Source: Metallyticus violacea
Lineage: Eukaryota > Arthropoda > Insecta > Mantodea > Metallyticidae
DNA: 64,000 nucleotides
Direction: 5' to 3'
Assembly (NCBI GenBank): GCA_030762175.1
Contig: CM060831.1
Span: 138,488,001-138,552,000 of the forward strand
Part shown: positions 36,561 to 47,872 of the stretch, piece by piece
Numbering within the stretch: position 1 is the stretch's first letter
Layout: each line of letters opens with the position of its first letter
Notes under the pieces: model-generated
What the model saw: the letters and a program-made list of their open reading frames with translations, nothing else
What the model was told of the DNA's origin: nothing
Database searches by the model: none
Position numbers and translations under genes: made by a program

Positions 36561-36818
36561 ACTTTAATGGTATATAACGCCCCTTTTTACGACAGCGGTG
36601 GACACTGATGAGACATGAGTTGAAATTATTAATTGAGAAAGGCATTTTTATAAAGAGATGAAGCGTTTCAGGTCTAAATTTAGAGTACCACTCCGGCATT
36701 TACCATTAATAGGTACTTAGATAAATTTGGTAAAAAACTCAGAGAGGATGGCTCTGTTGGGAAACGAACCCCTGATCTCGCATTCACGAGTCGGTTTCTT
36801 AACGAAATCAGTCACCCG
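36561..36818 (-). mobile_element. SINE family A copy next to a second fragment
   Basis: Reversed, diverged copy from AATGGTATATAACGCCCCTT to AATCAGTCACCCG. It lies directly beside a 54-base piece of the same family end in the same orientation, so one copy interrupted or replaced part of another. Confidence 0.85.
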
Positions 36819-37970
36819 ATCTTTTAAAGTTCACTTTAATACGAGGTGAACACTATGCAGAACATTATTTTGCACACATACACGAAGGATTTCAAGAAGT
36901 GTCTTAGAATCAAAGAGACCATGCTTATCTTAGATTGACACTATTGAGAACATGAGGTACTCGGCAATGTAAGTCAGCAACACAAAAAAAGTTGTTAATA
37001 AGCATCACACAGTGGTAACATTAAGTGCATTCTTTATATCTGAACGTTTTATAATAGATGGAACATTTTTAGAAAAGCATTTAACTGAAAAAATTACAAT
37101 AAAATGCATCATTTCATAACACAACGTGCAAATGCACCATAAAAATAATATCTAATTTTGAAAAGTGATCATTTCTGAGAGAAAGGAAGCAAAATTCGAT
37201 AACCTATCATTTGGGAAGGAAATGCTAAATGTTGCAATGGGTTATGCTTATAAATCACTGTACTATCCTATATGTACTTTTTTACATCTAGGTGCAATGA
37301 CTAGATACTTAAGATAAATCACAATTTAACGTGTTTCGAAACATTAGTCGTAGCCTTTGAACGCACAAACCACTACCGTCATTTTCTTGCAGTCTTAATA
37401 CAAAATTAATATACCAGACGCTGCACCGCAAGCTATCAGTCATCTGTTTTCAATATCTCCTTACGATAACCTGAAAACAAGTGAATGTGCGCTTGCATTT
37501 TACATCGTATACACTACCTGCCCTAACAGAAAGTTAGCCTTGAAGTATCTGATAAGTAAACACGAAAGTATCCATTTCTGAGGAGGGAGAGCCAAGTTGA
37601 AGGATGCTAGGAGCACTGACAGGATATTAAGCGAGGAAAATATAGTTGAGTATGGAATACAAGGCATTTTATGCTTTCGTTTTTAATTTTCCAGTTTCGG
37701 TAGGTGAGTACAAATTAATGTTTTGCCCGGAAAGAGAACCCAAGAACGAAAAACAATATTTCTTGGGCATAGTACATCTTTTTCACTAAGAGAGTACTTC
37801 TCTTTGTTCAGCACATTTTTCAGTAGTATTTTAATACTGTAACAGCCAAGTATAAGACCTGCCACTTATTGGATCTGAAGATTAGTCATTTTCAGCCTCT
37901 TAAAAATGAATCAATAACCACGAAAACTACAGGCGATTAAAAGGCTCAGCATGGAAATGGGAAGTAAACA
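36819..37970. other. No recognisable exon; would be intron of the candidate gene
   Basis: If the donor at 37980 is real this interval is intronic on the minus strand. I found no second exon. Confidence 0.35.
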
Positions 37971-37980
37971 CGCGACGTAC

Positions 37981-38077
37981 CTTTGATGTCTTGTTCACTG
38001 ACGTTATGATTCTCCTTGTTGGCTTGAATCTTCTCGATAAGTAGTTCCAGTCGACTGCTGTTTCCCTTGAATAACAT
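37981..38077 (-). CDS. Candidate first coding exon of an unidentified host gene
   Basis: The minus-strand frame starts at ATG 38077 and reads MLFKGNSSRLELLIEKIQAN, then KENHNVSEQDIK, with the last base being position 1 of the next codon. It is interrupted at 37981 by a near-consensus splice donor, AAAG|GTACGT. The 32 residues are charged and look helical (LELLIEKIQANK), unlike any transposase relic in the window. The frame contains no stop and its codons are mixed rather than AT-biased like the flanks. Directly upstream is the GC-rich promoter-like block at 38085-38390. The peptide feels like a conserved N-terminus, perhaps of a nuclear regulator, but I cannot name the protein and give no symbol. 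A non-coding transcript start or a chance frame are the alternatives. Downstream exons are presumably below the window or not readable. Confidence 0.5.
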
Positions 38078-38084
38078 TATTACT

Positions 38085-38390
38085 TGCAGAGATGCTGTGT
38101 CGACCCAGCATCGGAGTCACCCATCCGTCAGAAGTACACCACTGCACCACACGGACTGCCGAGATCTCTGCTGGACCCCACGACGATCTCCTTCAAGATT
38201 TTTTCCCCGAGTGCCCCTTCCCGAGCGTAGCTCCCCTACTGCCGGCAGTCCCCCCACCCCCCTGGAGCGCCCTCGAGCGGGCTCCCATTGGCCGTAGAGG
38301 GCGGAGTCTAGCTCCCTGGGGGCCGGACGGTCTGGGCCAACAACCCGAAATGTGACCGTCCGGCGCACTCGCCCACCTCATTGATCTTGG
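38085..38390 (-). promoter_or_regulatory. CpG-rich promoter-like block
   Basis: This is the clearest GC- and CpG-rich island in the window, with many CG dinucleotides (for example GGCCGGACGGTC and CCGTCCGGCGCACTCGCCC). On the minus strand it contains GGCCAATGGG, a CCAAT box, and CTCCGCCCTC, a GC box, 15 bases apart around 38283-38309. This order and orientation suit a TATA-less promoter firing towards the exon at 38077. Short frames that cross the island on both strands are a by-product of few stop codons in GC-rich DNA. Confidence 0.5.
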
Positions 38391-39574
38391 ACATCCCTTG
38401 CTCAATATCCACAGCATGGTTTATTAAATAGACTGAGCATTGCTCTTATACCGCTCCCAGATTAGCTTACCTTATCGCCAGGTTCAATCGTTTTAAATAT
38501 TTATCTCGTTAACCGGTTATTTCATTTACTTCATTCGCTGTCTGTATCTCACAGATGAAGCTTTTATCAGAAACCACGAAAAACAAATCAGTTTATTTCG
38601 TAATTGAAACACTGAAATATAAACTTTGAGATATGGACTGGGTTTACATTTCCACAAAAACAAAATTCCTTAAGCATAAAAAGCTCTACTGAATTCGCAA
38701 TGCTATAATTTTTAGATTCAAGTAAAGTGTAGGACTAACCTTAATAACCTCACGTTATCCCATTTAGTTTCGAGTGTTTTCTGTAACTTCTATCACGACA
38801 TAAACAAATACTAATGTATCACTCCGCGGTGCATGCTTCCCTTTGGCTACGGAAAGCTACAAACAGCTGATGCAACACATTTAGTTATTAGCTCTGGTTA
38901 CTATTCATAAACTTCATTAATAAAATTTTTGCGCAATAAATTTGTCGTCACTTTTCTACGAATTTCCTTGACAGTGTTTTACAATACAATGTTCTAAGGA
39001 ACTACACATTCTTTCTCCATGGCCCCTCTTTGCTTTGAAACTGATTGCACCGTACAGAGAGCAGTATGTACTTAGATTACTAACAATTGAAATGCATAAT
39101 AATGTATAAATAACGGTTCGTATATCTCAGGATTTTAATGAGGTTTTATTAATGAAAACTAGTCATTAAAGCTTAAACTGCAATTCCCTTTATGAACTAT
39201 TGTGAGATTAAGTCGTCCTGCAGCCAATGAGAACGGAACAGTAACAGTAAACAGTAACATACTATCATATCATGAGATATCAGGTAACTTAGTAATGTCA
39301 ATGTATATCAAAGATTGAGTAGAAACCATCAATATTTCCTTTTTCCAATTTATTAAGAATGTCTCAGAGTGCATTAATTACTTAATAAATAACAAACAAA
39401 TTAACGGATAACTTATCATTTCTGCATCCGATATCTGTTAGCACTAAACATGTGCTGAAAGAAATGTCAGAGACGTGACAACGTTGTTTTAATGAGCGAA
39501 CTCTCATGTACTCATTCCTCAAGCGAATCTTATCAATGTAACATAAGCAAGCAACGAGCGATGTGACACAGGCA
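38391..39574. other. No recognisable gene
   Basis: AT-rich. Repeated CAGTAACAGTAAACAGTAAC motifs lie at 39238-39260. Nothing else assignable. Confidence 0.45.
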
Positions 39575-39579
39575 ATACG

Positions 39580-39690
39580 CAACTTTTGGCATTTGGGAGG
39601 TCCCGGGTTTAATGCCCGTTTGGTTGATCATACTGACCTTGCATTTTTTTTCGTGTTTCCCCTGGTTACTTAGAAATGGAGATTTACATT
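39580..39690 (+). mobile_element. tRNA-derived SINE fragment (family D type)
   Basis: GGGAGGTCCCGGGTTTAATG resembles a B-box region and is followed by a GACCTTG...TTTTTCGTGTTTCCC tail, similar in layout to 59200-59375 on the opposite strand. No A-box is visible. Confidence 0.35.
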
Positions 39691-40879
39691 CCATGAGTTT
39701 TTCGCTCTCCCATTCCACATTGATTCTCTTACAGGGCCAACGTTCAGGGCGAGATGGGTTGGTGGTTTGCGCTTTGGAAAGATTTCTGCCCCCGGCGTCT
39801 CGTATAACTCGGGGAAGTGTTTCATTGGTACGGGATGCTCTATCTGGAAATATATTAGGGACTCCCAATTGCGTCCTCGAAATGATTGGCCAAGGCTTCC
39901 TTATGTTTCCCTCGCCACATCCCTTACTCCCAGAGGTGCCCTATTTGGGGGTGTAGGCACAAAGAGTCGAGATCAGAAAGGCTCAAGCACCAAAAGTATT
40001 CACCTCCAGCCATGAAATATAAATATCTGGATAGCTGTAATCTTATTTCTAGGAATAAAAATAGCCATTTTAAAAAAAAATCTCTTAAACCTATTTACCC
40101 CAAACTATATACTCCCCTGGAAACTCTCCACAGATATCTCCTAGTTGAAAAACATCCATCCATTCAATGGCTTCTTACGCAATTTGCAGGCATTCTTCAA
40201 GTTTCTATGACATTCCTAATGTATCAGCATGGGTAAAGGATAAGAACAGAAAGAAGAAGAAAAGACAACCAGGACACAGATCAACATTTTCGATAAATAC
40301 ACCAAGGTTATTTGAGTTACGGGCCGGCAGAGCGCATCTACGTACTGGGAGAAACCAGTCGTCAAGACGCATTAATGCATGTGCAGATAACAGCTTTTAG
40401 CTTGTCTGAAGAAGGTTTGGCTAGCAGTGGGTAAACGTTTGTGTGTTACTCGGTGCTGTCATAGTGTGTAAATTTGTATAATTGTTCTTCGTTAGTTATG
40501 CCACAATATAAATATATTCATGAAGAACGATTTTTATAGAACATATTTTGGCAATTGCGTTCCAGGTTAAAAAACTGTTCAACTTATTTAGAAGTTACAG
40601 AGACAGAACCCCTCGATGGCAAGAAACGTGTTCAAAACCATTGTGTTCTTACGAAAGAAAAGTTAGGAATTTCCAGTGCAGATATTACCGATAAGTATAA
40701 TTTTCAATAACTCCTATAACACAGATTAGTACTTAGTACTACGATTTTTAAATAGTATCATCTTAATAGTAAAAATAAAACGACTAACTTTATATGCCAC
40801 GACTCTTACCTCCTACCCTACTTCAGTAAGCAGCCGTATCCATGCTGCCCGGAATTAAAATAACCTTTCTGTATTATCT
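39691..40879. other. No assigned gene; GC-richer frames at 39725-40020
   Basis: Overlapping frames of 77-116 codons occur in three registers at 39533-40400. The GC-richer segment near 39740-39960 could be part of a repeat body following the SINE fragment. No motif identifies it. Confidence 0.35.
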
Positions 40880-41875
40880 TCATTCTCTTCATATTATACC
40901 CTAAAAGAATGGGCCAAACTTTTTCGAATGGGTAGAGAAAGCACTGAAGACGAAGAGAATGCAGGTCGGCCCTTGGAGGTGCTCATTCCTGAAAAAATCG
41001 CTCTTGTGAAAGGAGAAATTGTGAAAGACCGGCGGCTCAAAGTTACAGAAATTGCAGCAAGGTTGGGCCTTTCTAAAACTACAGTCCTTCGAATTATTCA
41101 TGAACATTTAAACATGAATAAGGTTAGTGCAAAATGGGTGCCTAGACGACTTTCTTCAATCCAAAAGCAGCAACAAGTCATCTGTTGTCAGGCATTTTTG
41201 GAGCTCTGCAGTGGCAACGACAGAGAAGTTTTGCAAACTATTGTTACAGGAGATGAAACTGTGATCCTCTATTATGATCCCTTGTCCAAAAGAGAATCAA
41301 TGGGGTGGCAGGCGTAAACCTGGCGAAGTACCGACTCTAAATGCCAAGGTCACTCAGTTAACCAAGAAGTTCATTGAAAAAATCTTTCGGACTCTTCATT
41401 GACTTCAAGGAGAGGAACACCACAGTCAATGGGGAGTACTATGCTGACCTACTGCACAGACTACGTGCTTCCATCAAAGAGAAAAGGAGAGGAAAACTGA
41501 GTGGTGATGTGCGCCTTCTTCACGACAACGAACCAGTGCACATAGCTCTTGTTATAAAAGAAATGTGACTTCAAGGAGATCGACCATCCCCTCTACAGCC
41601 CGGATCTAGCTCCCAGTGACCATTCTCTCTTCTCATTGCTCAAGAAGGACTTTTGAGGAAGAAAATTTAAGTGTGACGAAGAAGTAATGTATGCTGTTTA
41701 TGCCTCTTTTGCAGAGAAGACTTCTGACAATTTGGGGGGGGTGTGTGAAATGCTAATTCAAAGATGTGAGAAGTGTATTTGCAATAAAGGGCCACTCTAT
41801 TGAAAAGTGAAATATAGTTTTTGTCTTTATCTACCTAGAAAATGGTTAGGCCTGAAACTTAAGGACCTACCCTCG
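40880..41875 (+). mobile_element. mariner family 1, 5'-truncated copy
   Basis: It starts inside the transposase, at the sequence matching 12378 of the full copy, so the left terminal repeat and N-terminus are missing. The first frame (40928-41317) is the longest clean transposase stretch of this family here: RMGRESTEDEENAGRPLEVL, KVTEIAARLGLSKTTVLRII (helix-turn-helix), WVPRRLSS and TGDETVILYYDPLSKRESM with the first catalytic Asp. After a frameshift come FIDFKERNTTVNGEYYADLL and LLHDNEPVHIALV, the second Asp block with Ala replaced by Glu. The right end is intact (reverse complement begins CGAGGGTAGGTCCTTAAGTT) with TA at 41876. Confidence 0.9.
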
Positions 41876-41877
41876 TA

Positions 41878-42426
41878 CTCTTTTGGCAGGGGTACTCCAT
41901 CGATTCACCTCCAGCAGTAAAATTCTTAATTCTTTTATAATTAATAAACTGAACTTCTTAGCTAGATATGGGTTCTAGTTACTCTCTATACTCAAAAAGT
42001 ATCGACATCGATACCTTGATAATACAACACTTTTTAATTAATATTGTCACAAGTAACATATTTTAAAGTTGTCTCATCCATAAGCTTGAAAAGAGGAGTG
42101 CATGGTTTTGCGCCAGATTTCTTGTTTGTTTGATATTGAGAGATACGATTATATTGAAAGTTAATGGATTTTCGCCACTTACATTTCGGCTAAGTATTTT
42201 ATGTTTTTGTGAAGTTGGTAGCTAATGAAATCTGGTGATAGGCGCATCTATCTACTGTGTACGATTCTCAGGTGGCATGTTTGCATTGAGTAGCAGGGAT
42301 ATTGAGTTTGGGGACATAAACATACTGAGGCATACTAGTGAAGGTTGTCCTGGAGGTGGTTCAAGGTGGCAGTAATAGAAGAAAAGATATGTAAGATATG
42401 GTTTAAAGTTTCTCGCAAAGTGTGTA
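41878..42426. other. No recognisable gene
   Basis: AT-rich interval, nothing assignable. Confidence 0.5.
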
Positions 42427-42444
42427 CATATATATATATATACT

Positions 42445-42500
<56 letters not shown>
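42427..42500 (+). repeat. (TA)n microsatellite, interrupted once
   Basis: TA units with one CTCC interruption at about 42443. Confidence 0.97.
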
Positions 42501-42503
<3 letters not shown>

Positions 42504-42779
42504 GTATATGTTCGCGTTGTACAGCTAGAAATTATCCTGAAAAAATAATAACCTTAACTTGGATATGAAAATTGTAGTCAGCCAGAGCAATGAATAAGAT
42601 CTTGTATGCCAAAGAATTCGCGCGTCGTGTAAAAGGCTAGTGACTTAAGTGAAAAGTGTAAAACCCACAATATCCAAAACATTTAATGAGGATATAAGTG
42701 CTAGTGAATTGCATTTTACTTGAAGCAATCTCAGAGAACGACGACACCATATATCGAAACTTGCAACAACTTTAATTGT

Positions 42780-43130
42780 TCACGAAGATATAACTTATAA
42801 CCAATGTTTTCTACTAAAGAAGACTCTATGCTACTAGATGATCGCGTGATTATTTTCGGAGGTGAAAAAGTTTGCAATATTTGTACGAAACAGAAGCGCT
42901 TTACACAGATGGAACTTTCAGATGTTGCGCAAAATATTTTATACAGTTATTTACATTGCATTTCCTTCACAATGGACATTACATTCCAGCAGTTTTTTGT
43001 TTACTACCAAGTAAGAATAAAATTTTACTTGGCGTTTCGTTTCATAAAGGAAAGGTGCAAAAGTTTAGGCTTGAAACAAAATGTTGCAGATTTTGAGGTT
43101 ACTTTACCCTGAATCAATTGAGTCAACATG
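42780..43130 (+). mobile_element. MULE (Mutator-like) transposase fragment
   Basis: The plus strand reads LLDDRVIIFGGEK in one frame (42828 onward). After a shift it reads LYETEALYTDGTFRC (42878 onward), then KYFIQLFTLHFLHNGHYIPA and VFCLLPSKN. This is the MULE core: a nucleic-acid-strand Asp in DGTF, then the QLYTLHxxxxGxxxPxVYCLLPNK stretch. It continues weakly to about 43130. The rest of the domain, including the C-terminal catalytic part, is missing or unreadable, so it is a dead fragment. Confidence 0.7.
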
Positions 43131-43710
43131 GAGTGAGATAATTCTTGGGTTGTCGATTTCACCTAGCCAGGCATGATGACACATACTACAAAGTATTGGC
43201 CTAGCAAGTGTGTTCCAAGAGAATTCGTCTAACGCTGGTGACTTAAGGCAACTAGGAATATATAGTAAATAATGCAGCAGTATACGTTTTGCACTGTATC
43301 ACAGGAATTTTTGAACCTATCAAAATGAATATTTTCTGTAATATTAAGAAAACTTTACTAAAGATTCTCTGTATATTTAAATTCTCTAATGTATATAAAA
43401 ATTTTAAAAATTTTAAAACAAAAATTAATCTTCCTTCTGACAACTTAAAAATTTAACATAAAAGTGAATTTTTCTCTGGATTGACTGGACCAATCCTGTT
43501 GAAAATTTGCACACATATAATGTATGCAAATATGAATTGTGGTAACTAGAAGTATTTAAATATCACTATTAGTTATGAAAACCCATAACATAAAAATTGA
43601 AACATATTTCTATTAATTTTTCAAATTTTTATAATTAAAAGCTTTTTTCAAGCAACTAGCATAGATATATTATTCTAGTTCTCAGAATAGCATGTTGTCT
43701 GCAGTTTAAG
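43131..43710. other. No recognisable gene
   Basis: AT-rich. The first hundred bases may be further decayed MULE sequence. Confidence 0.4.
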
Positions 43711-43818
<108 letters not shown>

Positions 43819-44639
43819 TCCAATTCCACCAATTGTTTATAAGAAAAATGCATGATTATGTCACAGTGTTTTCAACCTATTTACAAAAATTTATTTTTGC
43901 TCAAAATTTATTAAAACTATTTTATGTGTATTAGAGAATTAAAATTTACAAAATATCTTTAGTTAAGATTTTTTAATATCTCACAAAAATTTCATATTGA
44001 TAGCTTTAATATGGTGTAAAATGTATACTGTTGCATTATTTGCTAGATTTGCACTTCCTGGTTACCTTACACATTATTTTGGTTTGTATTATTTGCCTCC
44101 AGAGGCAGTAGGCGATTGTTTTGTTTTTGAATGGCTGGGAGTAAGCCGTTATGCCCAAAAATAGAAAAATTCAACGCTTTATTTTATTACGCCCTGACAT
44201 TGTCAAAATATGTTCTAAAATATATTCAAATGGAGACTTATTTGAAAATTAATGGATTCACCTGCAGGAAGGGGGTGAATAAGGAAGAAAAGTAGTAAAC
44301 AAGGTTCAAACTTACATTCAAAACTACAAAGAAGGCCGGATTTCTCGTATTGCTTTGTGAAGTACGTTTCGTATTTAAATGATCCTCTCATATGACAAGC
44401 AGCACACTTTGAACAGTTTTCAATTATTTTTAACCAGCAAAAATGTTTAACAACCTGTAGTTAAAATCATAGAAGCACATTTTTTAACCACACCGCGAGT
44501 GTATTCACGTGATAGTCCGCGGTCTGTGAAAGTGCTAAAGAAAAGTGTGCATATTATCGTAATGAGGTACCAACTTAAAACGAAAATGTTGCTCAATGAG
44601 TTTGAGTAACTGGCGCAAACACATTATGGATCTAAAGCA
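43819..44639. other. No recognisable gene
   Basis: AT-rich sequence, nothing assignable. Confidence 0.5.
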
Positions 44640-44870
44640 AACATTTTGGCGTAATTGCAAATGGAGCAATCATGATGACCTGGAAAATAATAGCTAGCAG
44701 ATTCCAAGAAATAAGCCAGGTCGTCGACCCCATGATAAAGCCGCAATTCCAGCCGGGTCGATGGATTTTTAGGGCGTAAAAATCCTAAATTTGGCTTCCT
44801 TTGGAAGAGAAGTAAAGCTGTGGGTCCCGTGTTGCAAAGAACTCCAAGCCTGAAAGAAGAGGCCTCTGAG
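44640..44870 (+). mobile_element. SINE-like element with GTGGGTCCCGTGT tail domain
   Basis: ATTCCAGCCGGGTCGATGGA looks like a mutated tRNA B-box and its 3' flank. TAAAAATCC and AAGCTGTGGGTCCCGTGTTG then form a module that I recall from several arthropod and cnidarian SINEs. A 112-codon minus-strand frame across it is not a gene. Confidence 0.4.
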
Positions 44871-46004
44871 TAAAATTTATCGGCCGTTTCACACCCTGCA
44901 TTGAATGGGACGCTGATGAGCTGAGATGTTAAAGAGCTTCCGTAAATAAAGCAAATCAACAAGGCAAAAACACCTTTCTTCTTTCTGGAGACATTCTCAC
45001 AATATATCTGAGCTACAAATTTCTTTAAAAATCACCACTTGGTCAAAAAAATATTTTGTTTTTATTCGAGAATATGTGCATCAGAAAAAATATGGTAGCG
45101 ACCTATTTTTATTAATATGCTTCCTAATGCAATTCAAATTACATTAAGATTTATGTAATAGTAGCTTTGAGTATCATACCTAACCTAAAACAGAATTTGT
45201 TGCACGATGCAAAGCTTCAGTGCTGCAGTATTCAAATAAATTGCTGTACTTAACAAAAAACAAATGTCCTGCGCTTTTGGACCATAACAGAAAAAAAAAA
45301 AAAAAAAAAAAACAACGCAAGAACGGAAAGAAAACGCCCTTGGTATGGCACATACAGTTAGGTAAGAGTTATCTGCCACGTCACCCAACTCGGGTAGAAA
45401 AAGTTGAAGCTCAAGTAGCGTGCCACATGACCAATTAGCAAGCTACTATGGACGTGAACGAGTTCGTATGTGATTGTGGTGCGTAAGAAGGTTGAGTCAG
45501 CGACGTAGGTTGGCCGGCCTGTAATGGTAATTGGTTCTCTCTCAGGTCGTCAAACGTTTACCAACTTGTCTTAACGAGGAAGGAACACTGTAAAGCACCA
45601 ACACTTGTGTTTTTATCGTCGGCGTTTCAAAAGACACACATGACTTAGATTGCGGAAGTCTAGGCTTTACCTATAAAAACGTGCAATAATTTCATCAAGC
45701 CTTCCTCTGCCTCCGTCTTCATGGACTTTGTTAACCAATCAAAACCAATGTAATGAAATTTCGACCTTGGAATTTATCCAAATTTACCCACACATGATAT
45801 AAAATTTAGAAATAATAAACATTCAATTCGTCTATTGGTAGTAGCGAAGTAATAGCAAGGCAACATCAGGTTTTGTAGTCTCTGGTTCTAATACTATTTG
45901 ATCAAATAATCTAATGATTTTATTTTGTGAAACTCATTTTCTCTCTCATAGATATCAGGTAAAACTGTACCGTACTGTTACTGATGTGGATATCTTGTAT
46001 ATAT
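44871..46004. other. No recognisable gene; A-run at 45291-45312
   Basis: Contains a 22-base A tract. The preceding sequence carries no recognisable retroposed body. Confidence 0.45.
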
Positions 46005-46005
46005 A

Positions 46006-46922
46006 AGAGGTGTGATCAAAAAATAACGGCATTTTTGTTTTATTTCCCGAGCTTCATATATCCAATTTTCAATTTTTTTAGCCTGTTAGTACAGATGTTT
46101 CTGAACAATGTTGGAGTTTTCAGCTGTTTTGAATGTTTCATTGTTGATAGTCGAAAAGGTTAGTCGTGTTTTGGTGTGTTCGGCGATTTTTTGCTTTCGA
46201 AAAAGATGGATCAAAGAATTTGCATCAAATTTTGTTTGAAAAATGGAATAAAGTGGAACAAAGTGTTCGAAATGTTGACTGTGGCTTTTGGCGAATCTAC
46301 TATCACCAAGATAAGAGTTTATGAGTGGTGCAGACGTTTCAAAGAGGGCTGTGAAGACGTTGAAGATGACTACCGCCCTGGACGTCCTAGCACATCAATA
46401 ACCGCCGACAACATCGAAGAAGTACAAAAAATGATTCTGGAAAATCGTCGTATTACTATTAGAGAGGTTGCTGATGATGTCGGTATATCATTTGGTTCAT
46501 GCCAAGCAATTTTTTGGGATGTTTTGGGCATGGAACGTGTGGCAGCAAAGTTTGTTCCGAGATTGTTGCTCATACCTCACTGCTTGTTCGAGATTTTTGG
46601 GCAAAAAACAAAACCGCTATGTTGCTTCAGTCACCATATTCGCCGGACATGGTCCCCTGCGACTTCTTTCTATTCCCGAGGCTGAAGAAAACCATGGAAG
46701 GACAACGTTTTGCCACCATTGATGAGGTAAAAACACAATCGCTGAAGGATGAAGGGCATGCCGAAAAATGAATTCCAGAAGTGCTTCCAAGATTGAAAAA
46801 AGCGCTGGCACAAATGTATTATATCCGGAGGGGATTACTTTGAATGAGACAGAATTGATGTTGATGAATAAATGAAGATTCTGTAAGAAAAACGAATATT
46901 GCCGTTATTTTGTATGTTTATC
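46006..46922 (+). mobile_element. mariner family 3, internally deleted copy
   Basis: Ends share the inverted sequence AAAATAACGGCA (46018-46029, reversed at 46900-46911) about 13 bases inside each tip, within TA-flanked tips. The N-terminal frame (46176 onward) is open and reads MDQRICIKFCLKNGIKWNKV, TKIRVYEWCRRFKEG, DDYRPGRPSTS and ITIREVADDVGIS, the two helix-turn-helix units and linker, ending at KFVPRLL. The next residues in another frame are AHTSLLVRDFWAKNKTAM, SPYSPDMVPCDFFLFPRLKK and QRFATIDEVKTQSL, the end of the catalytic domain. The whole stretch with the first catalytic Asp and the start of HHDNAPAHTS is missing, so roughly 400-450 bases were lost between PRLL and AHTS. Confidence 0.85.
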
Positions 46923-47331
46923 TAACGATATAACTGTAACCTGTAAATAATATGTCAACAAAAGAGAAAATTCCTTGGTGTTTTGCTACGAAAGCTAGGA
47001 AAGTCAACAAAAGAGTCATAAAACCTCTATTCAGAGGAAGTAACCACAGGGTCACTATGTGAAACTTCTTTCCTTTTTTAAATGAGCTGCTAGTGTAGGG
47101 TTAATAAACTCGAGGACTTTAAATTCGTTTTAGGGCTCTGACCGTGACCTGTGGTTGTACAGCTAGTTCTTCAAACCAGCCAATGTCGTCAAAAATTTTA
47201 AACTTGCAAATAGCAACATGCGGCAGATGTACTTTAACCAGCCAATGAAAGATGTATGTTTCAGATTTTTAAAGATAGGCTCGAGGCTTGCGATGCCTAT
47301 TCCTAGCCAACGATTTTTTATTTGAATTTAA
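46923..47331. other. Probable U3 part of an LTR, unproven
   Basis: It lies upstream of the TATA box of the LTR candidate. No matching second LTR or TG/CA edge could be fixed. Confidence 0.3.
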
Positions 47332-47856
47332 TATATAAGGAGGCGGCCACTGCATGGGACATTCAGTTCGCAGTAGCAGTTCGATTCAGTTTCAAGTTTT
47401 ACACGCAACGAGACGAATTTCCTCATTCATCTAGCATTTGTTCATTGCTCAGGAGCAGTTATAAGTTCGACGTTGCTGAGGCACAAATTTATAAGATATA
47501 CACGCGGCAAGATACATGTAGTTCACAGAACTCAGTTATAAGTTCGAGTTGTTTTAATTTCACGCGCCGAGGCACTCATCCGTAAGTTTCAAACGCGGCA
47601 AATAACTTTGTATCGGTGTAGTCAAGTCTATCGTAAGCACAACACCAGAGGACGCGAAACATTTTGGACATAATAAAATACCAATACATATTATATTGCA
47701 ATGCATGCTTATTTACATCATAGAAAGCCTATCGCAATCCTGTTGAGAACGAGTGAACAAAATAGCAGAATTGACACTGAGAAATTGTTGTCATTGAAGC
47801 GAGGGCAACAACACCGAAGCGACTTATAATCACCCATACTAAATCATCTCATAAAT
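47332..47856 (+). mobile_element. LTR retrotransposon: promoter, R and U5 region
   Basis: TATATAAGG at 47332-47340 is followed by the arthropod-type initiator TCAGTT at 47363-47368, 33 bases from TATA to initiator A. An AATAAA signal lies at 47672-47677 and a tRNA primer site starts immediately after, at 47857. Internally there are two related segments, GTTATAAGTTCGACGTTG and GTTATAAGTTCGAGTTG, each followed by a GGCAC...ACGCGGCAA stretch, so the transcribed leader holds a diverged duplication. The 5' LTR edge is not determined. Confidence 0.6.
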
Positions 47857-47872
47857 TGGCACCCAACGTGGC
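47857..47872 (+). promoter_or_regulatory. Primer-binding site for tRNA-Lys
   Basis: TGGCACCCAACGTGG matches the complement of the 3' end of tRNA-Lys (TGGCGCCCAACGTGG) with a single change over 15 bases. Its position directly after the LTR-like block is right for priming reverse transcription. Confidence 0.65.

Noticed and set aside
38092..38417. Proline- and arginine-rich overlapping frames in the GC-rich block
   Set aside because: Four frames on both strands stay open because GC-rich DNA has few stops; better explained as promoter and 5' UTR.
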